Origin: Isoetes taiwanensis
Lineage: Eukaryota > Streptophyta > Lycopodiopsida > Isoetales > Isoetaceae
DNA length: 64,000 nucleotides
Direction: 5' to 3'
Assembly: GCA_021234155.1 (NCBI GenBank)
Contig: JAJEKV010000050.1
Span: 7,740,438 to 7,804,437, forward strand
Made by a program: the position numbers and the translations under genes. Positions 55,748 to 64,000 of the stretch are shown here, piece after piece; the first letter of the stretch is position 1, and each line of letters opens with the position of its first letter. The notes beneath the pieces were generated by a model that was given only the letters and a program-made list of their open reading frames with translations, made no database searches and was not told where the DNA came from.

Positions 55748-56457
55748 GTGCGTCGAGAACCTCCTTACGTAACTGATGGCCTTCATCATTCCAGGGACAT
55801 CGAGCGCAATCAATCTGGATCATTGTCACGATCACAGGGATCTGCTGGCGATTCAATTGCACAGGAGGATACTGCATCTAAAAAAGGTAGTCCAGTACAA
55901 GACAATGAAACTATCAAGAACGGACCCGAAAGAATAATGATCCCGGCTTTGGATCCCGATCAAGAAGAAATCTGGTCGGAGCCAAACTCGAACTGGGATC
56001 CAGACAGACCCACCAAACTTGTAATTTTTTACGTCATTGGAGCTTGGCTGCAGTATACCACGATGGCGATGCCCCTGAGCTTAACACCTCACAGAAGCCG
56101 ACAAAGGCAGGGTCTAAGATTGTCTATCCTCGGCCTCGAGCAAAAGAGATTTTTCAATGGTGCCTGAACCGGGGATTCGAAGTGGCCATATGTTCTTGTA
56201 TGGCAAAGGAAAATGTTGTCAATGTCCTTGATGTACTCGGCCTGCCCATTTTTAAGTTCAAGTTTGTTTGGGAAAATGAAAAGGTCGAGCATGTATCAGA
56301 CCTCGATCCGGCCATCACGAAGGGGAAGCCTATTATGGAGAAAAGGCTAAGAGTTTATAAAACATACCAGGATTATAACAAACACAACATGCTGATCATA
56401 GACGACTCTGCGTACAAGTGCTATCATAACTCCATCAATCAAAGAGTTATCGACTAG
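55748..56457 (+). pseudogene. FCP1/NIF-like HAD phosphatase domain, frameshifted
   Basis: The first frame ends with DRPTKLVIFYVIGAW, where the KLV-[IV]-F-D-x-[ND] motif is expected; the catalytic Asp is Tyr. A frameshift follows near 56045. The second frame gives YPRPRAKEIFQWCLNRGFEV, ICSCMAKENVVNVLDVLG, FVWENEKVEH, GKPIMEKRLRVYKTY and MLIIDDSAYKC (motif with DDS). This is the FCP1-homology/NLI-interacting factor domain, which dephosphorylates proteins such as the RNA polymerase II CTD. With the nucleophile lost and a frameshift it is a pseudogene. It may be a fused C-terminal domain of the ParB-like gene or a neighbour; stops at 55707-55709 leave this open. Confidence 0.65.
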
Positions 56458-56607
56458 AAGAGCATGAAACGGATAAGTGGTTGTCTTACAATCTCGTTTT
56501 GATGTTAGTGGAATCCCTGTTTTCCATTCTTGTGGCCGATGTGATTAGGAACTATCCGAACCTCAAGAAGGTTTGATCCAGAGAGTAGCACGATCATGAG
56601 GGCTATG

Positions 56608-57405
56608 GAGGAAGGAAGGAAGGAAGGTATTTTTATTATCCACGGAGACCAATCGGTCTATGGGACCCAATATAAAAACGCAACAAGCGGATTACTACCG
56701 GATTAAAAAACCCGCCCGAGAAGGGTTTTCGAGGAAAAACCGTGGCAGCAATCAACCTGCCGACAAAACTGTTCTAATGCAAAAACACACAAATATATAC
56801 ACTCATGCACCGCACCCGTAGTGCACGATCAGTGGATTGGCCAGGAGGGAGGGCAAAGGTGAGCTTCGCAGATCTAGTACCTTACGGATATGCGACCCCG
56901 AACGCGTCTTGCGGTGTGTTCATCATCAAATGTAGGGGCAAGTCCGGCCGTACTAAAGGGGCGTGTCGGCACGGATCGGTGAATCTTTGGGCAACTCTGG
57001 AAAGTGTGCGACTCATCCTCAATGGCACCCGTTTGACATCAGCAGCCAGAGCACATCTGGCGGGGGCTCCCTAATCCACTGCCCGTCGATCACGAAGATG
57101 GTGGGCACACAATGAATAGAGGCAATGAGTGCTGCGCTTTTCGGGGAGCGGTAGGAGCGAGGAGTGGAAACGCGGGCCCGGGCTAACCGCAGGTTGATGT
57201 GCTCCTTGTAATGGGCGTTTGACACGCTCTAGGCCGGGGGGTCGAGCTTGCCAAGGAAGCAAAAGCGTCGGAATTACTCCCATGGTACATCCTTGTGGCG
57301 TTCGGCCACGATTATCTGATCCCGGGGCGTATCTTTATCTTGCCAAATCGTCAGCGATACCGCTCACCCGGCGTGGCGATGTCTGGCCGGCGTGTAACTA
57401 AGGCG
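56608..57405 (-). mobile_element. 5'-truncated LINE 3' end
   Basis: It starts (3' end) with a GGAA simple repeat, then TATCCACGGAGACCAATCGG, AACCCGCCCGAGAAGGGTT and GGAAAAACCGTGGCA. Upstream on the minus strand it shares NAHYKEHIN and the order of the adjoining blocks with 31660-32295. It is the same family as the LINE fragment in the copia LTR, about 0.8 kb long, with no intact ORF. Confidence 0.75.
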
Positions 57406-57419
57406 GGGTAGCTAGGGGC

Positions 57420-58852
57420 AACTTGCAAGGTAAGTGCATTATAAATGTGCACATTTACCAATGTGCACATTTATTTAGGTGCACATTTTCCCATGTGGAC
57501 ACCTTTATGCCACCCTAGCCATTAAAGCAAGTGGGCCATACCCAATTATCCCACATGCTTAAAAGGGATAATTGGAAACCCTAGCCCTAAGCCCTTGTCT
57601 ATTTAGGTTAGGGAAACCCTAACTTGCTATTTTCGTCCATAGGGTTTTAGAGCTCTGTTTTGCTCACTCAAAGGGTCAAAACTGCCTCCCAGACTCTGTC
57701 TGAGCGATTTGCACCAGTAGTTCTCCTTGTTGTCTCCATCTTCAAGCAGTTCAGCAGGATGGTCGAACTCAGGTCAGGAGGAGCAACCCAAGGATCAGGT
57801 ATTTAGTCAATTTAATAGCCTAAACCGTCTTCCAGTCATTGTATCAGTAGGTTTAGCCTATTAAATTGCCCATAGTAGCCATCTAGATTCTCAGATCCCA
57901 GACTCTAACTAAAGAACCTAACTCTATGATATAGATTAGATCTAGTTCTTTAGTTCTTCTGTGATGTATATGGATGATGTATTTCTGTGAACTCCTTGTA
58001 TTGGGAAGGGGGTAGAGACCCTAAAGCTTAGTAGTTGATGCTCCTAGAGTAGCCTCTCTAGCACACTGTAGTTTCGGCCTGGTTGTGGGTGAAGGGTCGG
58101 GGTGGCTAAGAAGGAGGTTAGATGTTCGACCCTTGAGCGATCCCTACGGTGTGTAAGGCCTCACCAGGGATCATTGTGACTAGGTCTAATGGCTTGCCCG
58201 AGTGCGGGCAAGGCATGGGCTCGATTGCAGGTGGAGTGGTGTTCACTTTCCGGTGGGTTCGGTCGAATAAGGCGGTGGCCCTCTAGTCACCTTGAGTCGC
58301 ACGTAGATCTCTGGAGGGAGTGATCCCTACACGCCCCATCGGAGGCGGGAGATGCAACCCGGGAATAGCCCTTTGGCTATGCCTCCGTGGGCTACTGATT
58401 AGGTCCCAACACTTTTCAACCTACTACGCAAAGTGTATGCAGGAGGGGCGGATGGAGTGGACAACCCTATGCCATGTTCTTATGCCAGCCAAATCTATTG
58501 CCATGAATTACATGACTTTGAACTCTGGAGACCCAAACGTCGTCACCCCTTTGAGTCCGAGCCTTGGGTAGGACTTCCATATGTATTGTGCTGATCTTTG
58601 TCTATCACGTTGTTGACTACCACCCTTGAGATGGATATGTGATGCTATTGTATCTTGATATATGTATGTTTACTTAAGCGACTAGGTAGGCCCGAGGGAG
58701 GCGGGGTAAAATGACCCCTTCACTCTTCCCACTGGGGACCCAGGATGGTCACAGTGATATGTGGAGGGCCCTGTATCAGTGGAGCTGGTATGGGGGATGA
58801 ACTCCTGTTTGTATACGGTGCGGGCATCGTATACGAGTAGGGGACGTCACAG
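57420..58852 (+). repeat. Probable 5' LTR of a second LTR retrotransposon
   Basis: The right end, GGGGACGTCACA, immediately precedes a tRNA-Met primer site, as in many plant LTR elements. The left end is not defined; a start close to the LINE boundary near 57.42 kb would make it about 1.4 kb. Three AATGTGCACATTTA-like repeats lie at 57449-57495. The matching 3' LTR would be outside the window. Confidence 0.45.
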
Positions 58853-58853
58853 T

Positions 58854-58865
58854 GGTATCAGAGCA
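58854..58865 (+). promoter_or_regulatory. Primer binding site for initiator tRNA-Met
   Basis: TGGTATCAGAGC follows CACAG directly, in the plus orientation. Supports a plus-strand LTR retroelement starting to its left. Confidence 0.75.
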
Positions 58866-59054
58866 ATATTCTTGGAGACCAAGAGCAAAGCACTGACCAT
58901 ACTCCCAGTAGTACTAACTTGATAGGATCCTCAAACCTCGAAAAAGGGAAATTTTTTTCTTATTTTTGTAGTATATGCTAAGCTAGTAACAGTTAAGCGA
59001 ATTGGAACATAATAAGACTAAAAACAGTGAGCCAAAACCTTCAAAGGCAAGTTG

Positions 59055-59121
59055 GTCTCACACGTCGCGCCTGGTCTAAAAACAAAACTCCAGTTTTTGA
59101 ACGAGGCGCAACGTGTGAGAC
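59055..59121. repeat. Hairpin element GTCTCACACGT...ACGTGTGAGAC, copy 1
   Basis: A 67-bp palindrome with 29-bp arms (GTCTCACACGTCGCGCC / GGCGCAACGTGTGAGAC and inner TAAAAAC / GTTTTTGAA). Further copies lie at 59247-59281 (35-bp short form lacking the inner part), 60956-61021 and 61152-61213. Confidence 0.9.
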
Positions 59122-59246
59122 ATTGGGCCAAGAACACCTTAAAACTTGATGAATTTTAGAAAAGTAACATAGTAAATCGAGTTCTAAGGCAAGATTTAGT
59201 TAGAATAGTATGTTTCAATCATGTAAATTAATCAACAATGTACCAT

Positions 59247-59281
59247 GTCTCACCCGTCGCGCCAGGCGCAACGTGTGAGAC
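59247..59281. repeat. Hairpin element, short copy 2
   Basis: Outer arms only: GTCTCACCCGTCGCGCC directly joined to GGCGCAACGTGTGAGAC. Confidence 0.85.
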
Positions 59282-59383
59282 CAGTGCTTATAAAAACTCT
59301 GAAATAAGTGTATATTTTAAGTCAATAGGTGCCCTGGCACGTTAAATAGAACAACTTGAATTTTGACCTAAAATTGCCCAAGC

Positions 59384-59391
59384 TATAAATA
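59384..59391 (+). promoter_or_regulatory. TATA box upstream of H3-tail ORF
   Basis: TATAAATA at 59384, 116 bp before ATG 59500. Transcription about 30 bp downstream would start near 59415 and make 59500 the first useful ATG. Confidence 0.5.
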
Positions 59392-59499
59392 GATGTAGAT
59401 CCCCCCCCTCCCCCATTTATGCGTTCCCACCTTAGAAATCTGCTCCCGCTCCCTAAGGCGATCTTTGGCGCCCGACATCGGATTGACGAGCCGTCGAAC

Positions 59500-60576
59500 A
59501 TGGCAAGAACCAAACAGACTGCCAGGAAGCCTTGCCCAGGCGAAACCCCCAGCGCCCTAATCCACGAGGTACTTCGGGAGAGGCTCGTCGCGAGGGGAGG
59601 TCGACTATCTTCGAGCGAGGAGAGCATCGCAGATGAGCAGATCACGGACGTCTACGAAGAAATAGAGCGAGAAATACAGGAACAGGAGAGAGAAGAGGAG
59701 GCACACTCAGATGCAGAGACAGAGCTGCTCGAAGAGGAAGAGGAGGCAGCAAAGCGAGAAAGGAGAACCAAGGCTCGTGAAGAAAAGAGACTGCCGACTC
59801 TCCACCCGACCATAGACGAACAACTCGAAGCCTGGATTCGCGAGAAGGAGGCAGAGGAGCAAGAAGAGCAAAGGGAGCCAATGCTCGAGCCAAGCGAACT
59901 ACGAGGGACCTTTACGGGCGTGGATCAAAAAGCACGAAGCAAAAGAAAGCCGCAGAGAAAGGAAGAGGGAAGAGAAGAAGAGGAAGAGAGAAGAGGAGGA
60001 GGCAAAGCAGCCGAGGAATCAAGAAGAAGAAGGGGAAGTTTGTGGTGGGCCAAAGAAAACTCAAGGAAGTTCCACAACGAAGACCCCCAACCCAAAGGTC
60101 GTCATCACCGAACGGCCGAACACCAGCCTCCGCCTCCTTTTTTCGACTCACAAGACGAAGACTTCAACCCCAACACCGAAGGTGGAAGCTCTTCGAAATC
60201 CCCAGGTGATGAGCAGCCAATACCCGACCAGGAGCACCCCAACCTAGAGCAGCCGGACCAAGTGCAGAAACCCCCTAAATATCCGACTTGGGATGGGAAG
60301 AAACGGCCCGCCTGCCCGAGAATCCTATGTCACGGACTGCGTCAAGATCTACGAGAGAAAGATGAGGAACACGAGGCTTACATGAAGAAGTGGGAGGCTT
60401 ACAACTCCTTCTACGGGGAGAGCGAGGGTGAGGACCATCGAGGTGGACATCCAACAAGCGCAAGAGACCTTAAGGCCGCCACCACGAAGCCCAAGCCCCA
60501 AGCCAGCCAAGAAGAAAGCCGGAGGGAAGGGGACCGAGAGAAGAGCAATCGAGGAGATCGACACTTCCAGGCGTAG
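59500..60576 (+). CDS. ORF starting with the histone H3 tail sequence ARTKQTARK, Glu/Arg-rich
   Basis: From ATG 59500 (context AACATGGC, strong Kozak) the 358-residue protein begins MARTKQTARK. After Met removal this is identical to residues 1-9 of histone H3, including K4, R8 and K9. G13 and P16 of H3 are also matched (KPCPGETP against KSTGGKAP). The rest is unlike H3: a long charged region (residues about 45-210, EEEEE and RRR runs, heptad-like), a Pro-rich stretch (PPPPFFDS), PPKYPTWDGKKRPACP and a final helix (HEAYMKKWEAYNSFYG). The frame is open upstream to 59419, but that ATG lies at the predicted transcription start. It follows an LTR and primer site, so it may be the gag-position ORF of a retroelement. 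Function unknown. Confidence 0.6.
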   Translation: MARTKQTARKPCPGETPSALIHEVLRERLVARGGRLSSSEESIADEQITDVYEEIEREIQEQEREEEAHSDAETELLEEEEEAAKRERRTKAREEKRLPTLHPTIDEQLEAWIREKEAEEQEEQREPMLEPSELRGTFTGVDQKARSKRKPQRKEEGREEEEERRGGGKAAEESRRRRGSLWWAKENSRKFHNEDPQPKGRHHRTAEHQPPPPFFDSQDEDFNPNTEGGSSSKSPGDEQPIPDQEHPNLEQPDQVQKPPKYPTWDGKKRPACPRILCHGLRQDLREKDEEHEAYMKKWEAYNSFYGESEGEDHRGGHPTSARDLKAATTKPKPQASQEESRREGDREKSNRGDRHFQA

Positions 60577-60955
60577 CTACGGCTTCCTAATCCCCAGCGC
60601 CCCTTTGCCCGTCTAGTCGGAGAAGTGATGCGAGGACTTTAACACCCGGCATGAGGGTGGGCCGAGATCTTTGCTGGCACTTCGGGAAGCGGTGGCGAGA
60701 AGATAGTAGCAAAGCATTTTGAAGACTCTCTGCCGCACAGGCACGCCAAGCGAGTAACTCGATGAGGAAGGACATGCGGTTGGCCAGTATAATCAAGGGA
60801 GATCCCCATTAGAAATTTTGTAAATAATGAAAATTTTGTTAATACAAAAGAATTTTGAATAGACTATATGTGTAATCTTGCTTAAATAAGTTGAGTTAGT
60901 ATGTAATAGCTTTTGTTTTACTAAAATAGGACATCTCTAGAGCAAATAGTGAGAT

Positions 60956-61021
60956 GTCTCACACGTCGCGCCTGGTCTAAAACAAAACTCCAGTTTTTGA
61001 ACGAGGCGCAACGTGTGAGAC
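60956..61021. repeat. Hairpin element, copy 3
   Basis: 66 bp, almost identical to 59055-59121, with one A fewer in the inner A-run. Confidence 0.9.
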
Positions 61022-61151
61022 CTTGCCCAAAGTTGTCCAAATCTCCTCCAAATCGACCAAGTAAGGGGTCAATTCTGCCTTCTCGACGAGCCTAGCATGT
61101 TTAGACCCTTAGATCAACCAAATTGGATAAGTTTTGACCAAAATAGCGGAT

Positions 61152-61213
61152 GTCTCACACATCGTGCTGGTCTAAAAACAAAACTCCGTTTTTGAGCGAG
61201 GCGCGTGTGAGAC
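61152..61213. repeat. Hairpin element, copy 4 (decayed)
   Basis: GTCTCACACATCGTGC...GAGCGAGGCGCGTGTGAGAC, with several substitutions and a deletion in the right arm. Confidence 0.8.
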
Positions 61214-61403
61214 CTCCTAGCAATTTTGCCACCATAGCATATCCAATTGATCTCTAGCTTGTTGCAATAGGTTCTTTAGCTAATCCAGCCATGCTCAAAA
61301 CCTCAAATTAGTCTTCCAACTCCCATTTGGACCTCAACGTAGGCTAGAATTGGCCAACCCCAAGAGTTTTTCAAGTCACCCAAAAATTAGGGTTTTCCCC
61401 CTT

Positions 61404-61411
61404 CTCTATAA
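61404..61411 (+). promoter_or_regulatory. TATA box of second module
   Basis: CTATAAATAGG at about 61405, preceded by two hairpin copies just as at 59384. The region downstream begins MAASDQRRW at about 61526. Confidence 0.45.
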
Positions 61412-61526
61412 ATAGGTCCCCATTTCTCACATAGTACCCTACAAGTTTGCTCTTGACTTTTAGGCGATTTTCCAGCTCCACGAGGCTTTTTTGCATCCGT
61501 TTGTTAGTCTCATCTTCCCTAGATCC

Positions 61527-62074
61527 ATGGCAGCTAGCGACCAAAGGCGATGGAGTGCGGTAGCTAGTGCCCACATCTTGCCGAGGCCGATGTCAATGAC
61601 ATTTTTCCGAGTCTTAGGAAAGAAATAGATGTCAAGCCACTCACGCAACCCCAGCATATAGACAAGTTCTGTCCGAGTTCCAAGCTAGGGTAGGATCGTC
61701 CTTAGTGCAGCTCCCCCCTTGCACATGCTACTTTGTTCCCAGGCAATCCCTTCAAGCAGCCTTGGGTGATGTTCCAAACATTGCCAAATGCGACCAACAA
61801 GGCCCGTGAGGTTGCCGGACTACATGGTCTTGACAGTTGGCGGGGACAAGTATTTCTCCTATACGCCCGCCTTGGCAATCTTTCTCTCCCACCGTGCGAA
61901 AACCCCATGGGAGAAACCTCCATCCCTCCCATGGATGTGGACCCCCTTAGCCTCCTCGAAGTGAGCAGCTCCTTTTGCGATACCAACATGAGCAAGAAGG
62001 AAGAGCAGGAGGCGAAGAATCGGAAGAAGAGGGGCTACGTCGAGCTCGATCCAGCGGAAGAGCGGCCCGGTTAG
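61527..62074 (+). pseudogene. Second module ORF, decayed, unknown
   Basis: ATG at about 61527 (MAASDQRRWSAVASAHI), then a one-base slip to a frame reading VNDIFPSLRKEIDVKPLTQP. After a stop at about 61690 an open stretch runs 61733-62074 (FKQPWVMFQTLPNATNKARE, NMSKKEEQEAKNRKKRGYV). No domain recognised. It sits after the TATA box at 61405 and may be another gene of the same retroelement-like unit. Confidence 0.35.
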
Positions 62075-63620
62075 CGAGGCAGAGCCGAGGAGCCAGCAAA
62101 CCCTCTCGGGATCGCCCACCCCTTGGGCTAGGTATCACAAGCCTAGCCCCCTATTATCATCGGCGGTGAGGAGTACACGCTCCTCGGCGACATCCGTAAC
62201 CTCCCGAAAGTGCAGGGAAAGGATTATCGACTGTTATAGCCTTTGCACCAACCGCGGCAATCAGACACTGGATGATTTCATCGTGCAGGGGAGCTTCCGA
62301 CTTTCCACTTCAAGTAAAGAGAAGCCGACACCTCACACGTGAGAGTCGACTTGACATCCAAGCCTACTTATCGCGATGATGGAGGCTCATGAACGGGCCG
62401 ACCAAGAGGAGTTTTATGCCATCCAGAAGGGATAGAATCCGCAAAGAGCTCAAACATTTTAATGCCGAGCTCTTCAACACCAACCCCACAGAGAGAAAGA
62501 TAGCCCCACCCCTCAAAGCAGCTTCAAAGAATGGGGCTTAGGGGATTACTGAGAGCTCACCGAGGTGGAAGTCTATTAATATGCCGGGAGACATGAAGCC
62601 AGGGTAGGGAGGCGAAGAATCAACGACGGCGACAACGATGTGTCATTTGCGATACTACCTCCTGCTGCTGGGCCGGGAGAATAGCGGTAATTCAGGAAAT
62701 TCACCCTAGGCGAGGAAGGAGTATTCATGCTTATCGCGCTCAGGCTTTTAGGCATGCCGGTTAGGTGCCAACACCGACTATGCCGTCTTAGTCAAAGAGC
62801 GATGGCACTTCGATATCCGACCATGCCATACCTTACCAACAGGAAGATCGGCGGTGACGCGTCAAGACACCTCCTGGAACCCAGGGTAGAGGAATTAGTG
62901 AGAGCTTTGCGGGTCATCAACCAACGTCCTCGGGAACTTGGGGCTGGTAAGGAGCGGCCCAAGTTAAGAAGTTCTCGAAGACAACCCATCTTTACCGGCG
63001 ATTTCAAGAATAGTTAGACTCTTGATCCGGGAGATTTTTTGTATTAGAATATTATATAATACTAGTAATGGTGCCCGGCGTTCACGGCATAATTCGAAAA
63101 CATGTAAATGTTGGGAACCTAAGCATTTGCATATACATTAACTTCTAGGCCATTTGAGTTTGTGCATTTTGCGTACAATAAGTTTTGACCATTGGATCAT
63201 TTTGGGAGCGGTAGATTGCAAGTGCCTCTATGAGTTGTTGATGTCTATGAGTTCTTTGGGCATATGTTAGGAACTTATGTTGGGAGCTCGCTAAATGATA
63301 CCAAGGAGGACTCCGTTATGCATATACTCTAAAATATGCAATCTGAAAGAATATATATTATTGCATAATATAAATATCTGGAATGAATTATTTAGATAAA
63401 AGATGAATGGCATCATAACCATGCCCATTTATGCTTGCAAGCAATCGATAATTGGGTATTACGCTCATTCCAGTTTTTGAACACGTTAATTGAAATGAAT
63501 GTCAATTTTGTTCTTGTTCAAGTATCATTCGATTTATATTTCAAGAGGTGTGCCACAATTGTTTTGGTCCTATTCAACTATCTTCTTACCTTGTATTTTA
63601 TAAAATTGTAGAAAACTAAG
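62075..63620. other. No intact gene; degenerate coding-like sequence
   Basis: The GC content stays higher to about 63020. Short plus-strand ORFs (for example 62727-63017) suggest continued decay of the same unit. From 63020 on it is AT-rich with nothing recognised. Confidence 0.4.
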
Positions 63621-63630
63621 CCGGTTGTGT

Positions 63631-63780
63631 TTATATAAGGAGCTTCTTATATGTTCACACATTGTGTTTATATAAGGAGCTTCTTATATGTTCACACATT
63701 CCACGGTTTATATAAGGAGCTTCTTATATGTTCACACATTCCACGGTTTATATAAGGAGCTTCTTATATGTTCACATTCC
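63631..63780. repeat. Four tandem 37-40 bp repeats with TATATAAGG palindrome
   Basis: TATATAAGGAGCTTCTTATA recurs at 63632, 63669, 63709 and 63749, followed by TGTTCACAC. The core ATATAAGGAGCTTCTTATAT is a near-palindrome. The last 220 bp of the window show no gene. Confidence 0.9.
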
Positions 63781-64000
63781 ACATATTCTTTCGCTATCCG
63801 GCATCCTCTAAGGCGAACAATAATGAATAAGTAGTTATGGGCAAACAAATAGTGGAATGAGCCTATCGGACCAAGTTGGAACACGTATCCTTTTGACATT
63901 TTCTGCAACAACAACATCATTGCAAGTTGATTTTCCAAGTGACAAAAACTTTTACTTGCGGGATCTACAACATAATTCGTTTAAATAAGAATTCCGCCAT

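Larger units (their letters stand above)
50379..55759. repeat. Dispersed palindromes, core CTCGACTCGCGAGTCGAG
   Basis: About 13 palindromes of 22-34 bp lie at 50379-50402, 50465-50488, 50522-50544, 50660-50681, 50924-50947, 51190-51212, 51444-51465, 53810-53838, 53887-53912, 53945-53968, 54017-54036 (half), 55666-55699 (34 bp, perfect) and 55738-55759. Core and outer bases vary while arms stay complementary (ATTCTCGA/TCGAGAAT, CTTTCTCGA/TCGAGAAAG, GGGTTTCTCGA/TCGAGAAACCC). One copy lies inside an open coding frame (55666). Mechanism and role unknown. Confidence 0.9.

Noticed and set aside
59500-59560. A histone H3 gene
   Set aside because: Only the first nine residues after Met plus G13 and P16 match; the sequence then diverges entirely.
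59642-60564. Minus-strand Leu/Pro/Phe-rich ORFs
   Set aside because: Complement of the Glu/Lys/Arg-rich H3-tail ORF; codon-composition artefact.

Overview
This is nuclear DNA from a large, repeat-rich plant genome. It has spliceosomal introns with plant-like signals, Ty1/copia and plant-type LINE retrotransposons, primer sites for initiator tRNA-Met, a HPPD gene fragment and many nested insertions. Few long ORFs, no rRNA or tRNA genes, and DUF7869 and DUF3504-like families suggest a fern or another seed-free land plant. The taxon is an inference. Almost nothing here is an intact protein-coding gene; most of the window is transposons in layers.

Layout. (1) 1-8200: A+T-balanced DNA with short GC-rich palindromes, then a decayed plus-strand gene (about 3.5-8.2 kb). 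It has a ParB-like domain (GNHSICAAQ motif, one good intron) followed by methyltransferase-like motifs, and is split by a 0.94 kb MITE at 6129-7067. (2) 8665-32749: one minus-strand Ty1/copia element. Its gag (29.97-30.76 kb) and pol (9.1-12.38 kb) are separated by 17.6 kb of later insertions. These are two head-to-tail elements with Helitron2/Helentron-like ends (12386-13164 and 13165-29969). The larger carries a DUF3504/Crypton-like tyrosine recombinase pseudogene, an HPPD fragment and a coiled-coil ORF. A 6.56 kb LINE with a 17-bp target-site duplication sits inside the HPPD exon. The copia 5' LTR is itself split by a LINE fragment (about 30966-32295). (3) 33-45 kb: AT-rich DNA with LINE 3' tails and small duplications. 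(4) 45.4-49.1 kb: a DUF7869 pseudogene and a LINE zf-RVT fragment, both minus strand. (5) 49.6-56.5 kb: a second, better-preserved member of the ParB-like family (spliced N-terminal module, ParB-like domain with DGQHS, methyltransferase-like motif) with a FCP1-like phosphatase domain. About 13 palindromes built on CTCGACTCGCGAGTCGAG run through it, plus a 265-bp tandem array. (6) 56.6-57.4 kb: a LINE 3' fragment. (7) 57.4-64 kb: an LTR-type leader with a tRNA-Met primer site at 58853, a second hairpin family, two TATA-box modules, and a long ORF whose Kozak-favoured start gives ARTKQTARK, the exact N-terminus of histone H3.

The best candidates for something undescribed are the repeated ParB-like/methyltransferase-like gene set with its palindromes, the histone-H3-tail ORF, and the Helentron-like element pair that split a young copia element and carried gene fragments with it.
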